Source of the DNA: Filimonas effusa
GTDB lineage: Bacteria > Bacteroidota > Bacteroidia > Chitinophagales > Chitinophagaceae
Direction: 5' to 3'
NCBI RefSeq assembly: GCF_004118675.1
Contig: NZ_SDHZ01000001.1
Coordinates: 2,108,001-2,172,000, forward strand
Length of the DNA: 64,000 bases
The position numbers were made by a program, and so were the translations under genes. The notes beneath the pieces were generated by a model. That model was not told the DNA's origin. It saw only the letters and a list, made by a program, of their open reading frames with translations, and searched no databases. Of the stretch, positions 1 to 14,201 are shown in pieces; position 1 is the first letter of the stretch, and every line of letters starts with the position of its first letter.

Positions 1-424
1 TTTTAATACGGTCAGCCAGCTCAAGACAGCCATATAAAGTGCCGGAGGCATCAGCACCGCCAACAAACTGGGCATAGGAAGTTTTCTTTTTTACCGCTGC
101 ACCGGGTGCTCCAAGTACAAACCCCTCCTTCCCGGGTTTGGTTTGCTTATTTATTTGGAAAACACCAGCAGTTGCCTTGAAAAGCGCATCATCCCAAACG
201 CTGATGACTATTACCCTCTTTTGAAGCGAAGGGTTATCCTGCTTAACTGTTGTTACCTGATAACCGGTCTGCTTTAAAGCAGCAACTAGCTTTTCAGCAC
301 CAAAGGCTACTCTGCCGTGAGGAGTCTTGGGCAGGATAATTGTGACTGTTTCTCCGGCGGGTTTAAAGGAGCAAAACAATAATACACAACAAACGAAGGC
401 AATCCAATTTCTGATTGTTTTCAT
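1..424 (-). CDS. Secreted glycan-active enzyme, N-terminal fragment (runs off left edge)
   Basis: About 141 codons are visible from an ATG at 424 and the frame is open to the window edge. Residues 1-25 form a hydrophobic Sec-type signal peptide. It is followed by a Rossmann-like alpha/beta segment beginning with a VTIILPK strand and ending with GGADASGTLYGCLELADRI. The GxLYGxxELAxxI ending is the kind of sequence seen in the N-terminal non-catalytic domain that precedes the catalytic barrel of several secreted glycosidases (GH20, GH67 and GH115-like architectures), so a large periplasmic glycoside hydrolase is likely. The family cannot be set because the catalytic part lies outside. A strong intrinsic terminator sits only 26 bp before its start codon, and the nearest promoter-like element is about 330 bp upstream at 755-823. 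Confidence 0.6.
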   Translation of the reverse strand, partial: MKTIRNWIAFVCCVLLFCSFKPAGETVTIILPKTPHGRVAFGAEKLVAALKQTGYQVTTVKQDNPSLQKRVIVISVWDDALFKATAGVFQINKQTKPGKEGFVLGAPGAAVKKKTSYAQFVGGADASGTLYGCLELADRIK

Positions 425-449
425 ACTTCCATTCAATTTACGTCTTCTT

Positions 450-488
450 TTAATAAAAAACGGGGGGCTAACGGAGAACCGTCCCCCC
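450..488 (-). terminator. Strong intrinsic terminator upstream of the left-edge gene
   Basis: Read leftward, six G (488-483) pair with six C (467-462). The stem extends through ACGG/CCGT (482-479 with 474-471) with a 3-nt bulge and a 4-nt loop. The stem is followed by GTTTTTTATT (461-452). This is a textbook rho-independent terminator. It either ends the 47 kb PUL transcript that finishes with the histidine kinase, or attenuates the leader that starts near 748. Confidence 0.8.
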
Positions 489-754
489 TTAACTGCTTGC
501 TTTATGCTAAGTGTATGATCTCATATAATGCGCGCTCTTTTCCTCTGTGTGCTGCAAACAAATGCAAGGAAACTGTTAAACCTGGGAACTATAACGGTGA
601 AAGCAACCCGGTCAACAAAATGGGACCGGTATAAGAAAGAAAAGAATGAAACAGGATTTGATGACCTGTGGCAAAGCTTCTGATTCATATAGCCGCATAT
701 AGTTACGAGAGCGATGATCTGAATATTATAACTGCTCAATAAATTATAACGGAG
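489..754 (-). other. Non-coding stretch between the histidine kinase gene and the left-edge gene
   Basis: No convincing protein gene lies between 425 and 818. The leftward frame open from 985 to 521 is mostly the kinase gene read out of frame, and its tail has no recognisable domain. The stretch holds a promoter-like element at its right end (755-823), a possible hairpin pairing 608-613 with 624-629, and the terminator at 450-488. A transcript from about 748 to about 450 would be roughly 300 nt and could be a leader or a small RNA. Confidence 0.4.
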
Positions 755-823
755 TGAAGGTAAAGTCATGCCCTTGGGTGGACAATGGCAGATTTCTCTG
801 TTATGATGGAATATCTTACTATT
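755..823 (-). promoter_or_regulatory. PUL promoter with tandem 21-bp operator, copy C
   Basis: Leftward-reading element. The distal 21-bp repeat is 823-803 and the adjacent proximal repeat is 802-782. The last bases of the proximal repeat hold ATTG (786-783) as a -33 element. After 20 nt comes a -7-like TACCTTCA (762-755). It matches the elements before susC, the 48532 gene, the MaoC operon and the 62756 gene. It overlaps the stop codon of the histidine kinase gene. Its nearest downstream gene is at 424, beyond a terminator. Confidence 0.6.
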
Positions 824-2837
824 TAGCCGCCTTAAGCTGGAAGTAAAAACGGGTTCCGGCCCCTTCCCTGCTTTCCAGGTATAACACTCCACCGTTGGCA
901 GAAATAAATTCCCTGCAAAGCAGTATCCCCATTCCTGTACCTGCTTCCTTCGCGGTTCCCTGGCGGGATGACACTGTTTGTGCATTCAATAATTGCTCAG
1001 CTTCCCCCTTTGTCATGCCAATTCCACTATCGGAAACAGCAATCTCTACGAAAGTCAGACTCGTATTAACGGCAGATAAAACCACTTTCCCACCTGTATT
1101 GCTGAATTTAACCGCGTTATGCATTAAATTCAACAAAACCAGGCGCAACTGGGCCGGATCTGCCCATACCATTATCGAATCTGCTACCTGAACCTCCAAT
1201 ATAATCTGCTTTTTCCTGGCGGCCAACGCAGTCTCAACCAGGATCTGCTCAAATAACACAGGCAAAAGAAGATTTTCAGGACGCGGAATTAAACCATTGG
1301 TTTGCGTTAACGACCAGTTAAGAATATTGTCCATCGTCATTGAAATACGCTTCAGCTCAACACTTACTTCCAGCCTCAAACGACTAATACGTTCTGGCGA
1401 CGTTGTCCCCGGTATCATATGATCCAGAAGCCAGTATAAATTATTCAACGGTGTCTTAAAGTCATGAGACACGATCCCCAGCAACTTGTCCTTTACTTTA
1501 TTACTGGCGGTTAGGCTTACTAACGCCTGCTGCAATTCTTTTGTTCTTAAAACAACCTCTCGTTCCAGCCTGTAATTATGTTCCTTCATCATTTCCATCG
1601 CCGCCTGCTGCAATGCTGCAGTCTCTCTTTTCAGCAGCAGATAACGGAACCCTAGCGCAAATGAAAGCAGGATCATTTCAATGGCCGATCCTATGGTCAG
1701 CGCATGCAATGTCCAGCTTTGCACTCTTAATAGCCCCATTACACAGGCTGCAAAATAAACGATAGCACAAAGCAGAAAACTCCAGGCGGCAAGAAAGTAA
1801 ATGGCAGGCTTATATTTCTTTTTATACACTGCTGCAGCAAGCATGATCACCAACAATGGTGTAAGCAGGCTTAACAGCTGTTCCTCGTGTATTACCAGCG
1901 TCTGCCATCCTGCGATATTGCAGGCTACAACAATCCACATCATGTGGCTGATTATCTTCAGCAACCTGGTTAGCCTGGGAGCCAATACACTCCCCTGCAA
2001 AAAGGAAATAGCAAAATGAAGCCCGAACATATAGCTTATAGCAACCATACTAAAGCCATAAGTACGTATAAAGTCTGCAACTCCTTGTCCGAGAAAAATC
2101 CTGAAGCCACGTAAATAAAGAAGAATAAAACTGCCTAAAGTAAACAGGTACCCCAGGTAATACAAATAGCTTTTATCTCGTATCCATACATAGAGAGATA
2201 GATTATAAAAAAGCAATGCCAGCACAATCCCCGCATACATGAGCTCTGATGCATATAAACGGATATAAGAATGCCACAACCCCTCACTGGTTGAAAGAGT
2301 AGCAGGTATAATAAGCGAATTTGACGACCGGACTCTTACCCAAAATTCTTTTGACATACTACCTGCTGTATCTGCCGGGATACGAAAGCTATATGCCGGC
2401 AAATTCAACGCATTAAGACGATGAGGAAAATGGCTTCCCGCATGCGCTACATGCAACTTACCCTTGTCGAAGTAATAAAGAGTAATGCTATCTATATTCG
2501 TGTACTCAAAAAGGAGAAAGAAATATTTTTCTTCAATATTGGCAGCACGGCCATGTAACCAAATAGCCGATTTTGTTAATCCATAAGAAAGCAAATGCCT
2601 GTTCCCTGGCTTGAATTGAGCTTTTACTTCCCCCTTCTGAATATCGGGGAAACTGAGACTGCCGGACTTATCTTCGTAATATTCGGTATGTGTAATAGCA
2701 TTAACGTTAGCAGCAGACGGTTGCAAGTTGACAATAGGCTGTGCCGCCACGCTACTGCCTGCAATGCAGCCTGGCAGCCATGATAGTAAAAACAGCAACA
2801 CAGGTAGGGTAAAGCTTCGCATATTGTATACTAACAT
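819..2837 (-). CDS. 7TMR-DISM sensor histidine kinase (orphan)
   Basis: A 672-aa membrane sensor kinase. Numbered from the ATG at 2837, a signal/anchor segment occupies residues 6-33. An extracellular 7TMR-DISMED2-type beta-sandwich spans about 40-185. Seven transmembrane helices lie at about 195-402. A coiled coil (405-445) leads to a HisKA domain with H-box SHDFKTPL (His458) and an HATPase domain with N-box around Asn574, G1 DSGIGM (603-608) and G2 GTGMGILL (633-640). All kinase motifs are intact. An ATG at 2822 gives an equally good signal sequence. It is the last gene of the long PUL run, 58 bp after the preceding GH2 gene, and no response regulator is present in the window. 7TMR-DISM receptors are thought to sense carbohydrates, so it may sense a pectic sugar and signal to a regulator encoded elsewhere. 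Confidence 0.9.
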   Translation of the reverse strand: MLVYNMRSFTLPVLLFLLSWLPGCIAGSSVAAQPIVNLQPSAANVNAITHTEYYEDKSGSLSFPDIQKGEVKAQFKPGNRHLLSYGLTKSAIWLHGRAANIEEKYFFLLFEYTNIDSITLYYFDKGKLHVAHAGSHFPHRLNALNLPAYSFRIPADTAGSMSKEFWVRVRSSNSLIIPATLSTSEGLWHSYIRLYASELMYAGIVLALLFYNLSLYVWIRDKSYLYYLGYLFTLGSFILLYLRGFRIFLGQGVADFIRTYGFSMVAISYMFGLHFAISFLQGSVLAPRLTRLLKIISHMMWIVVACNIAGWQTLVIHEEQLLSLLTPLLVIMLAAAVYKKKYKPAIYFLAAWSFLLCAIVYFAACVMGLLRVQSWTLHALTIGSAIEMILLSFALGFRYLLLKRETAALQQAAMEMMKEHNYRLEREVVLRTKELQQALVSLTASNKVKDKLLGIVSHDFKTPLNNLYWLLDHMIPGTTSPERISRLRLEVSVELKRISMTMDNILNWSLTQTNGLIPRPENLLLPVLFEQILVETALAARKKQIILEVQVADSIMVWADPAQLRLVLLNLMHNAVKFSNTGGKVVLSAVNTSLTFVEIAVSDSGIGMTKGEAEQLLNAQTVSSRQGTAKEAGTGMGILLCREFISANGGVLYLESREGAGTRFYFQLKAAK

Positions 2838-2895
2838 ACGCCATTTACCAAAACCTATGCCGCATTTTCATTCTTTTTTTCTCATTATCAAGCTG

Positions 2896-5800
2896 TTATT
2901 GCACATCCAGCTTTTCAATCAATAGTTCATCATTGGTTTCTGGGGTCAACTGAACAGTGTAAACTCCCGCATTGATATTAGTTCCCGTTGAACTATATAA
3001 AGTCTTCCATTTGTTATCTGCAGCTGCAAAAAACAGCTTATCATGACGCATAACAACTCCCTCAGCCGACCTTACTGTGAGCCATACCGGAATTTGTTTG
3101 GCAATGGCCGTACGATAGCGGAAACGTAATTCGTAGGTATCCCCCACACCAACCGTCACAGTCCAAACGATCCTGTCGCTTATATTATGCAGCGCGGCAT
3201 ATCCTTTTCCGCTATGCCCCGCAATGCTGCTGTCCATTTGAGCGCCTTTGAGATTCGCTTCTGCTGCCGGATAAGTAATTACCGGCCGTTTTATCTTTTC
3301 CGCTGTCTCATAGGCAGTAGGCTCATGTAATATCACTATATACATTTGCGCTGCTCCATTAGCCGTTTCACCATTTTTTCCCAGATACAATAAACTGCCT
3401 GCAGACATAACCTTTTTATACAATTTGAAAACAGTTCCGCCTTTTGCGTCAGTCACCAAAGAATCAGGCACCAGAGCATATCCCTGCAACCAGTCAGGAG
3501 CATTCCGAATGGCGTTATCCATGCCCACGTAAACATCAACGGCTTTGTTCAGCTTCATAGAGTAAGCAATACCAGTTGTTTCTGCCTTCGGTTTTATCCA
3601 TTCATCACCGGAAAGCAATGCGGGAACATAATGGAAACGTGTACCTGCATTTTGGTATACAAGGCTGCCTTTATCAATCCAATATTCATTTAACCACTCG
3701 CTCCCTGCCGGCTGTTCAGCGATGTTTATATCAGCTTTTTTCTGCCCACCAGCTTTAGCTATTGCAATGGCCATGATTACAGCCTGAGAAGATTTAACTG
3801 AGGGAAATTGTATTGTTAAAACCCCACCTGACACTGTTCCTTTGACTGTTTTCTTGAGCGCTGTTAAAGTGCCTGCTTCTTTCCAGATATCAAGATTAGA
3901 TATTACGGTTTTGCCATTTATTGCCACGTCAAACACCCTCCACTGCTTGCAATCGCGGGCACCGCCTATTCCATACCAGGGTTCAGCAAAATAAAGCTCC
4001 ACAAGATATTCGCCATCAGGCACACGAAAACGGTATTCCAACTGCTCTCTGCCATACCTGTATGTCTGAAACAATGGCCAGTCGCCTGTCCGGGCAATAG
4101 ATTCAAAATTTGTACGCTGGCTGGCCTGCGCCGGTGCTACACCCGGAAATCTATTACCCCATGATAGATATCCATAAGAGCTGGTATCAGTGAAAGGCAG
4201 GTCAGGAAGCCACTTATCCCCCCTTATATCTGTATAAGCAGACCCGCCGCAGTTAACCCTGTATAGATAGGAATAACCTGTTAACGGCGTAAGCACATCG
4301 GGCAATTTTTTCGTTAATGTACTAAAATGAGGAGCTGCAGGGAGGTGCTGCAATACAATATGGTCCTTTGCTACAGGCTTACCATTAACGTATCCCTGCG
4401 CATATAAAACATTATAAGCAACCGGAACACTATCCCATTGAAAATGTGTGCCTACTCCTCCCCTGCGTCTTTTACCCAACGATACCTGGTGCTCCATATC
4501 ATTGAATAGCTCTACCTCCTCACAATTAGAATAAACTGTTATCCCCGATTTTATGCCCGGCTTCAGCCACCTGTCAGACCAGGTATGCGATACAATATAT
4601 ACCATAGGATCGCTGGCTGCCGATACATAATTCGAACGGTACATATAAAAAGCATCCGTAGGCTCTCCCCAGATTGTAATAAGTCCCTTATAATTAACCG
4701 GTCCTACTTTATCAAGATAACGGAATCCTTCGTCCGGTTGTACCCTCCCGGGGTTGTCATGAGAATACAGAAGCCAATGAAAGTGTCCCGTAGTCTTAAG
4801 TTTTACAGAATCCGCCAGCCTTATCTTCCATTCCATCAGTTGTGTCATCCGGTCTTCACTATAAGCACCTTTAACATCAAATCCTCCCTCGGTATGAAGA
4901 CCTAACATCCTCCAAGCACCATACTCACCTACCAGCACTTGTTTAATCAGATCTTTCCCATAATCTGCCGGATCACCTCCATAAGTTCCTGTCCAGTTTT
5001 GCGGCACGTCCCAGTCGGTACCTTTGCCGCCGTTACAAGTAGTGATCTTGCGTTGCGAAGACGCCGTAGGATCAAGCTCCCTGATAATATCAGAACATTC
5101 ACGGGCAAAGTCTTCCGGTAAAGTACTTTCATTTTCCAATCCCCATAACACAATCGACGGGCTATTCCTGCGTTCCTTAACCCAGTCGCGAAGCAGCTTT
5201 TTGAAATTTTCTCTGAATTCCGGAAGATCAAACCATACATGAGCCGCAAACTGAGGCCACCAGGCAATTCCCATACTATCCCAGTTCGGGTGATAACGCA
5301 GGTTATGAGGCTGATGCGCATCGCGGAAAGCATTAAAACCTGCCGCTTTCACCTGCTTGGCCCTGGCCTTTATTTCAATATCGGAAAGAGCATGGCTGTT
5401 ACCCAGAATATGTTCGTATTCCGAAATACCATTCAGAAAAACAGGTTTATTGTTGATAAGTAAAATCCTGTCGCCTACAGCATTTGCCAGCGTCCATTTC
5501 ACTGTTCTTATGCCAAAGTCGGTTTCGCTCTGATCTATCGTCATCCCATTTTGCAACACCTGGGAAACAGCCTTGTATAGAACCGGCTTGTCCAGACTCC
5601 AGAGTTTAGGATTCTGAAGTACCGGTAGCGTATAAGGGATAATGTTGGTTTGATTAGGGTACAGCGTGCGGCGTACCTGAAAAGAATGAACCGTACGTCC
5701 TTCCGGGTCAATGATGCGTGTAAGCAGAACAATCTGTTGTTGCTGCTGCGTATAATTCTTTACTTCCGTGGTCGTATGAATGCTTGCCGACCGCGCAGTT

Positions 5801-6528
5801 ACATTACTATCATTCCAGATATGCACGCCAAAAGGCTCTATACGTATAGGAGAAGTTGCAATCAGATGCACAGGCCTGAAAATACCCATTGGCTGAGAAC
5901 CTTCCGAAAAACCCTGCTCTTCAGAGCAGCCACCACAAACCCAGGGCAACGTTCTGATGAAATCAGGATGTTCTGCTTTTACTGTAACAACGTTAGATCT
6001 GCCGATTACTACATACTTGGTTATATCTATATGAAAGGAGGTCCTGCCACCGGCATGCTTTCCAACCTCTTTTCCATTTACCCAAATTGTAGCAAAAGAA
6101 TTAACCCCCTCAAACCAAAGAAACAACTGTTTCCCGTTATATTCTCTGCCTATCATCAACACCTTCCTATACCACGCATACCCATGCCTGTTTCCATGCT
6201 TTAGCTGACGATATCCTTCATATTTATCCCATGTGTGCGGAATTGTAACAGCCGTCATAGGTGTATTTGCCAACGGAAATCTTCCTAATACAGCAGTTTG
6301 CGCCAAAGCCGATGAAGGAGTTGTTATCACTGAAGGTAGATAAGTAGCCGTCATCAATGTGTCTAAAGATGTATCATTGCTGTCGCTTGCTATACTTACC
6401 CAACCGGTGTTAATAAGCAAATCCTTTCGCTGACCGCGCTGTGCGAAAGCAGTAATGCCGTTTATCATCAATATGAAAATAAACAGGCCCTTACAGGCAA
6501 TCGAAGTTTTATATTTTTTCTGATCCAT
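2896..6528 (-). CDS. GH2-family glycosidase with malectin and C-terminal carbohydrate-binding domains
   Basis: A 1210-aa secreted enzyme with a signal peptide ending near Ala28. A GH2 sugar-binding jelly roll (about 60-225), an Ig-like domain (230-345) and a TIM barrel (350-640) follow. The barrel has acid/base candidate Glu467 in GLENES and nucleophile candidate Glu535 in VGEYGAW. Next come a DUF4982-like sandwich (about 640-735), a malectin-like domain (about 755-925, with YLVELYFAEP) and a C-terminal beta-sandwich with a GHSGKGY motif typical of CBM35-like modules (about 1075-1210). GH2 members with this layout act as beta-galactosidases or beta-glucuronidases on plant glycans; the substrate here is not determined. 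Length exceeds a standard GH2 because of the added binding modules. It lies 50 bp after a LacZ-type GH2. Confidence 0.85.
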   Translation of the reverse strand: MDQKKYKTSIACKGLFIFILMINGITAFAQRGQRKDLLINTGWVSIASDSNDTSLDTLMTATYLPSVITTPSSALAQTAVLGRFPLANTPMTAVTIPHTWDKYEGYRQLKHGNRHGYAWYRKVLMIGREYNGKQLFLWFEGVNSFATIWVNGKEVGKHAGGRTSFHIDITKYVVIGRSNVVTVKAEHPDFIRTLPWVCGGCSEEQGFSEGSQPMGIFRPVHLIATSPIRIEPFGVHIWNDSNVTARSASIHTTTEVKNYTQQQQQIVLLTRIIDPEGRTVHSFQVRRTLYPNQTNIIPYTLPVLQNPKLWSLDKPVLYKAVSQVLQNGMTIDQSETDFGIRTVKWTLANAVGDRILLINNKPVFLNGISEYEHILGNSHALSDIEIKARAKQVKAAGFNAFRDAHQPHNLRYHPNWDSMGIAWWPQFAAHVWFDLPEFRENFKKLLRDWVKERRNSPSIVLWGLENESTLPEDFARECSDIIRELDPTASSQRKITTCNGGKGTDWDVPQNWTGTYGGDPADYGKDLIKQVLVGEYGAWRMLGLHTEGGFDVKGAYSEDRMTQLMEWKIRLADSVKLKTTGHFHWLLYSHDNPGRVQPDEGFRYLDKVGPVNYKGLITIWGEPTDAFYMYRSNYVSAASDPMVYIVSHTWSDRWLKPGIKSGITVYSNCEEVELFNDMEHQVSLGKRRRGGVGTHFQWDSVPVAYNVLYAQGYVNGKPVAKDHIVLQHLPAAPHFSTLTKKLPDVLTPLTGYSYLYRVNCGGSAYTDIRGDKWLPDLPFTDTSSYGYLSWGNRFPGVAPAQASQRTNFESIARTGDWPLFQTYRYGREQLEYRFRVPDGEYLVELYFAEPWYGIGGARDCKQWRVFDVAINGKTVISNLDIWKEAGTLTALKKTVKGTVSGGVLTIQFPSVKSSQAVIMAIAIAKAGGQKKADINIAEQPAGSEWLNEYWIDKGSLVYQNAGTRFHYVPALLSGDEWIKPKAETTGIAYSMKLNKAVDVYVGMDNAIRNAPDWLQGYALVPDSLVTDAKGGTVFKLYKKVMSAGSLLYLGKNGETANGAAQMYIVILHEPTAYETAEKIKRPVITYPAAEANLKGAQMDSSIAGHSGKGYAALHNISDRIVWTVTVGVGDTYELRFRYRTAIAKQIPVWLTVRSAEGVVMRHDKLFFAAADNKWKTLYSSTGTNINAGVYTVQLTPETNDELLIEKLDVQ

Positions 6529-6578
6529 TAATCGCTAAAAGTTTGTAGGTACCAAAGTGCTCTTCATACAGGCTAAAA

Positions 6579-11974
<5,396 letters not shown>

Positions 11975-11980
11975 CTTAAA

Positions 11981-14200
11981 CTATTTTAATGACTTGTATT
12001 TGATATTATAAGTAGTAAACGGCTGTAGTGTCATCTCGTACAAATTACCACCTTTGCTTACTACAGAAGCCTCTTTACATTCCGGCTTTTTACTGCTGGC
12101 AATTTTTAACGTTCCAAGACCATCCGCCGTAGTAACCTTCACCTCGCCGGTACTGCAATAGATTATTATATTACCATTTCCTGTAGGTACTTTACCTTCC
12201 ATCCACTGTAACCCACCTAAAGCCGGCTCTATTACATATGTTTTGTATCCGGGAGAAGTAGGCTTTACACCCAGATAATATTTACCTAACAGGTAAATAG
12301 GACTTGCTCCCCATGCATGACAAAGACTTTTACCGAATTCACGTCCATACATGGCATAGTGTTCTGCACCCTTTTTTGCAGGATTATATTCTTCCCAGAA
12401 ACTGGTAGCCCCAAGTCGTAACATGCCTCCCCAGTAATCTTTCATTTCTTTCAGTACATAAGATTGCTCACCTAATGCACATAATGCTTCTAACTCGTAA
12501 AAGCGCATGTAGGGGGTTGTTATTTTCTGGATGCTGTCATTTAACAGTACAGAGTGTTTTACAGCATTCTTCTGAACATCATTAAAATAATCAAAGAAGA
12601 TCGCAAACATGTTGGTATAACGGGTAACATTATCCGTTTGCTTGCCATCTACTCTGCTATGTACTAGCGCCTTCTTTGCTTCATTCCAGTAAAGAGGGAA
12701 AAAGCGGGTTCTCAGATCGGTAGCATATTGCTGATAGCGGGTTGCGTCAGATTTCTCATTTGCAATATCAGCACAAAGTGCCATCACTTCTAGACTACGG
12801 CAAAGCAACAACTGTTCAAAGCTTAATGCGCCCTTTTTGCTCAGTTTATCGGCCCAGTCAACAAATACCCAATCTCCGGTCATGCCTTCCATTAACCCTT
12901 CGCTATTCCTTCTGCCAAGACAATACTCCATTAATGTTTGCATACGGGGATAGAACTGGGCGATAAAAGCTTTATCTCCTGTGTACAGATAATAATCATA
13001 AATACCGAGAAACCAGTAAAAGGTATAATCCATGATGGTATTCATATGACTTGTTACCGGGTCTTTACCGCGTAACGCAAGTGTAGTACGTGTAACCGTG
13101 CCCCTATCAAAATAAAGATAGTAGTTCATCAGGTAGCTTTGATAAGCATCCCCACTCCAAATCCATCTGTCACGCTTGATACCGTCAATAAAAAACTCTC
13201 TGGTGTTTAATTCAAAAGTATATTTAGATATATCGTAAATTTTATTGATCTCAGCATCCGAACATTTGAAACTTCCCGCTTCTTTTACATCTGCATATTC
13301 ATACAGCATGGAAACCGAATCTACTGTAATACCCCCATCAGTTATCATATTCACATAACGAAATGCCTTAGTAAGCGGCATTATTGAATCCCTTTTTATA
13401 GTTGTATGCAGTTGTAGCTTATCGAAAGTGATAGCATTTTTCTCGCTTAACGCCTCCTCCTTGCTTTCACCGTAATACAGTCTTACGCCTCCATTACCTT
13501 TAACGCCATGCAGCTTTATGAATCCAAATGTTTCTTTGCCAAAATCCAGTAGCGTAGCATTTTGACTTTTATTCACTTGCACTGCATACTGAGGTTTCAC
13601 CGGCAGCCTGAAGGCAGAAGGCGGCACAGAAGGATCATAAAAATTCCATCCACCTGCATTCAGCCATTTCGTGGCGGAAATGTCTGAAGTTTTTCCGGTT
13701 TCATCGATCCATTCTTTGTCTTCAAAGGTCACAAGCCAGCTGGTATCAGACTTGATATTAGGCCCGGAAATATAAATAGCAGGTACACTGGCCTGGTTAA
13801 ATACCTTCACATTTATCTTATGATGCCCGGAAGGGATAGTTATCCTGGTAGGAGTACCCTCCAAAGGTTGGCCATCAACCTTTACATTATAATTGCCTTC
13901 TGTTTTTATTACAATCTCTTCAGGAGCCGTTAGGTCAAATTCTTTGTGAAAGTCAATCAATGGATAGTGGCTGTCTATTTTCCAGAAAACAGGAAAAAAG
14001 CTTCCCCTGTCTGTACGACGGTTTTGTACGCGATTACTCAGCCATATTTCAAAATCGCCGGGGTACCAGATCCAGGAGGCAGCCTTGGAATCTATAGCAG
14101 GGCGACCAGAAGTTTGCTGGGGCTGCTGTGCCTGAGTTGAAGAAAACAGGGTCAAAGTTACAAAACATAACAGGGCTGTTATACCCGGTAATTTTTTCAT
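11981..14200 (-). CDS. GH78-like alpha-L-rhamnosidase (divergent)
   Basis: 739 aa with a signal peptide (cut near residue 24), N-terminal beta-sandwiches (about 40-300) and an (alpha/alpha)6 catalytic barrel (about 310-660). A C-terminal beta-sandwich starts with the GH78-typical YVIEPALGGLQW. The catalytic stretch DGIKRDRWIWSGD (339-351) aligns with the DCPxRxERxxWxGD motif of GH78. Asp344 stands where GH78 enzymes have the general-acid Glu, and the loop is one residue shorter. The general-base region is GATSFWEEYNP. It is probably an alpha-L-rhamnosidase of a divergent GH78 clade, with specificity uncertain. Only one base separates it from the symporter gene. Confidence 0.8.
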   Translation of the reverse strand: MKKLPGITALLCFVTLTLFSSTQAQQPQQTSGRPAIDSKAASWIWYPGDFEIWLSNRVQNRRTDRGSFFPVFWKIDSHYPLIDFHKEFDLTAPEEIVIKTEGNYNVKVDGQPLEGTPTRITIPSGHHKINVKVFNQASVPAIYISGPNIKSDTSWLVTFEDKEWIDETGKTSDISATKWLNAGGWNFYDPSVPPSAFRLPVKPQYAVQVNKSQNATLLDFGKETFGFIKLHGVKGNGGVRLYYGESKEEALSEKNAITFDKLQLHTTIKRDSIMPLTKAFRYVNMITDGGITVDSVSMLYEYADVKEAGSFKCSDAEINKIYDISKYTFELNTREFFIDGIKRDRWIWSGDAYQSYLMNYYLYFDRGTVTRTTLALRGKDPVTSHMNTIMDYTFYWFLGIYDYYLYTGDKAFIAQFYPRMQTLMEYCLGRRNSEGLMEGMTGDWVFVDWADKLSKKGALSFEQLLLCRSLEVMALCADIANEKSDATRYQQYATDLRTRFFPLYWNEAKKALVHSRVDGKQTDNVTRYTNMFAIFFDYFNDVQKNAVKHSVLLNDSIQKITTPYMRFYELEALCALGEQSYVLKEMKDYWGGMLRLGATSFWEEYNPAKKGAEHYAMYGREFGKSLCHAWGASPIYLLGKYYLGVKPTSPGYKTYVIEPALGGLQWMEGKVPTGNGNIIIYCSTGEVKVTTADGLGTLKIASSKKPECKEASVVSKGGNLYEMTLQPFTTYNIKYKSLK

Positions 14201-14201
14201 A

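Noticed and set aside
521-985. A 154-codon leftward open frame overlapping the end of the histidine kinase gene
   Set aside because: Most of it is the kinase gene read in another frame. The remaining tail has no recognisable domain, is rich in Arg/Ser/Phe without pattern, and any start codon compatible with promoter copy C leaves only about 55 residues.
5650-6204. A 184-codon rightward open frame inside the malectin-type GH2 gene, and similar frames elsewhere on the plus strand
   Set aside because: These are antisense to well-supported enzymes, have no domain or signal, and show cysteine/arginine-rich composition typical of antisense reading.
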